Assembly: GCF_000182565.1 (NCBI RefSeq)
Contig: NW_015971538.1
Coordinates: forward strand, 1,670,983-1,734,982
Source of the DNA: Spizellomyces punctatus DAOM BR117
Taxonomy: Eukaryota > Chytridiomycota > Chytridiomycetes > Spizellomycetales > Spizellomycetaceae
Length of the DNA: 64,000 nucleotides
Reading direction: 5' to 3'
The position numbers were made by a program, and so were the translations under genes. Under the pieces are notes generated by a model that saw only the letters and a list, made by a program, of their open reading frames with translations, ran no database searches and was not told the DNA's origin. Shown piece by piece: positions 63,791 to 64,000 of this stretch. Position 1 is the first letter of the stretch, and the number at the start of each line of letters is the position of its first letter.

Positions 63791-64000
63791 TCAAGCCACA
63801 TGAGCTTCCCAATATAACACTTGGTTTATGTACCATTCGAGAACTCCGCTAAAGAACTGTCGCATCGGCAACTCCACATCAAAGTTCCTCTCATCTGAGC
63901 CTCTTGGATAATTCCAAAATCGGAACCGCCACCCGCCGGCGTCCTCCCACCCAATACCAATTTGACCATGAGAAATGGCATTTCGCAACATAGCACTGAA
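63791..64000 (-). CDS. 3' end of an unknown gene cut by the window edge
   Basis: The frame is open from the window edge (64000) to a stop at 63791, about 69 residues, with segments such as IGWEDAGGWRFRFWNYPRG and RQFFSGVLEWYINQVLYWEA. The aromatic-rich, well-ordered composition suggests a real last exon, but I do not recognise the family and the upstream part is outside the window. Confidence 0.5.
   Translation of the reverse strand, partial: FSAMLRNAISHGQIGIGWEDAGGWRFRFWNYPRGSDERNFDVELPMRQFFSGVLEWYINQVLYWEAHVA

Overview
This is nuclear DNA from a fungus, most likely a flagellated (zoosporic, chytrid-like) one. Nearly every gene is broken by short GT-AG introns of about 43-75 nt, often with CTAAC/CTAAT-type branch sequences. 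The gene set is fungal: an Lhs1/GRP170 ER chaperone, an Erg26-type sterol dehydrogenase, carboxypeptidase S, an Mvp1-type sorting nexin, an AVT-type vacuolar transporter and an F-BAR/RhoGAP protein. A homologue of TPGS1, a subunit of the tubulin polyglutamylase complex that modifies cilia, and a membrane protein with an extracellular sensor-like domain point to an early-diverging lineage. No rRNA, tRNA, CRISPR array or intact transposon was recognised. All exon joins were made by eye from splice signals and family similarity; where the reading frame was checked through every junction, the entry says so.

Layout. 1-2.5 kb: no supportable gene. 2.5-10 kb, all minus strand: Lhs1, an unknown 384-aa protein and a MYND zinc-finger/Mss51-like protein. 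10.3-20.7 kb, all plus strand: glucosamine-fructose-6-phosphate aminotransferase (chitin precursor synthesis), a long non-coding leader region, an A/B-type cyclin, and a 1,389-aa low-complexity protein with an N-myristoylation signal. 21-27.5 kb: Erg26-like dehydrogenase (minus), a C2H2 zinc-finger protein (plus) and a CABLES-type cyclin-box protein (minus). 27.8-33.6 kb: mitochondrial acyl carrier protein (plus), a NIPSNAP protein (minus) and a 16-exon PMS1/PMS2 mismatch-repair MutL homologue (plus). 34-44.6 kb: a 1,287-aa PH/coiled-coil protein (plus), an F-BAR+RhoGAP protein (minus), TPGS1 (plus) and carboxypeptidase S (minus). 45-49.3 kb: a long inverted repeat, eIF4E, a small DUF1279/FAM210-like membrane protein and phosphoglycerate dehydrogenase, all plus. 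49.5-63.5 kb, all minus: AVT/SLC38 transporter, Mvp1-like sorting nexin, a tubby-C-like (DUF6593-like) protein, a two-TM sensor protein, an OYE-family flavin oxidoreductase and a Derlin. The minus-strand end of one further gene is cut by the right edge.

The genes are a housekeeping mixture with no operon-like or biosynthetic cluster logic. The most unusual items are the myristoylated repeat protein, a 9-nt microexon in the AVT gene, a 53-bp-arm inverted repeat with a third degenerate copy, two start codons overlapping on opposite strands at 41,263-41,266, an eIF4E intron with an in-frame 57-codon open stretch, and a sensor protein with no recognisable output domain.
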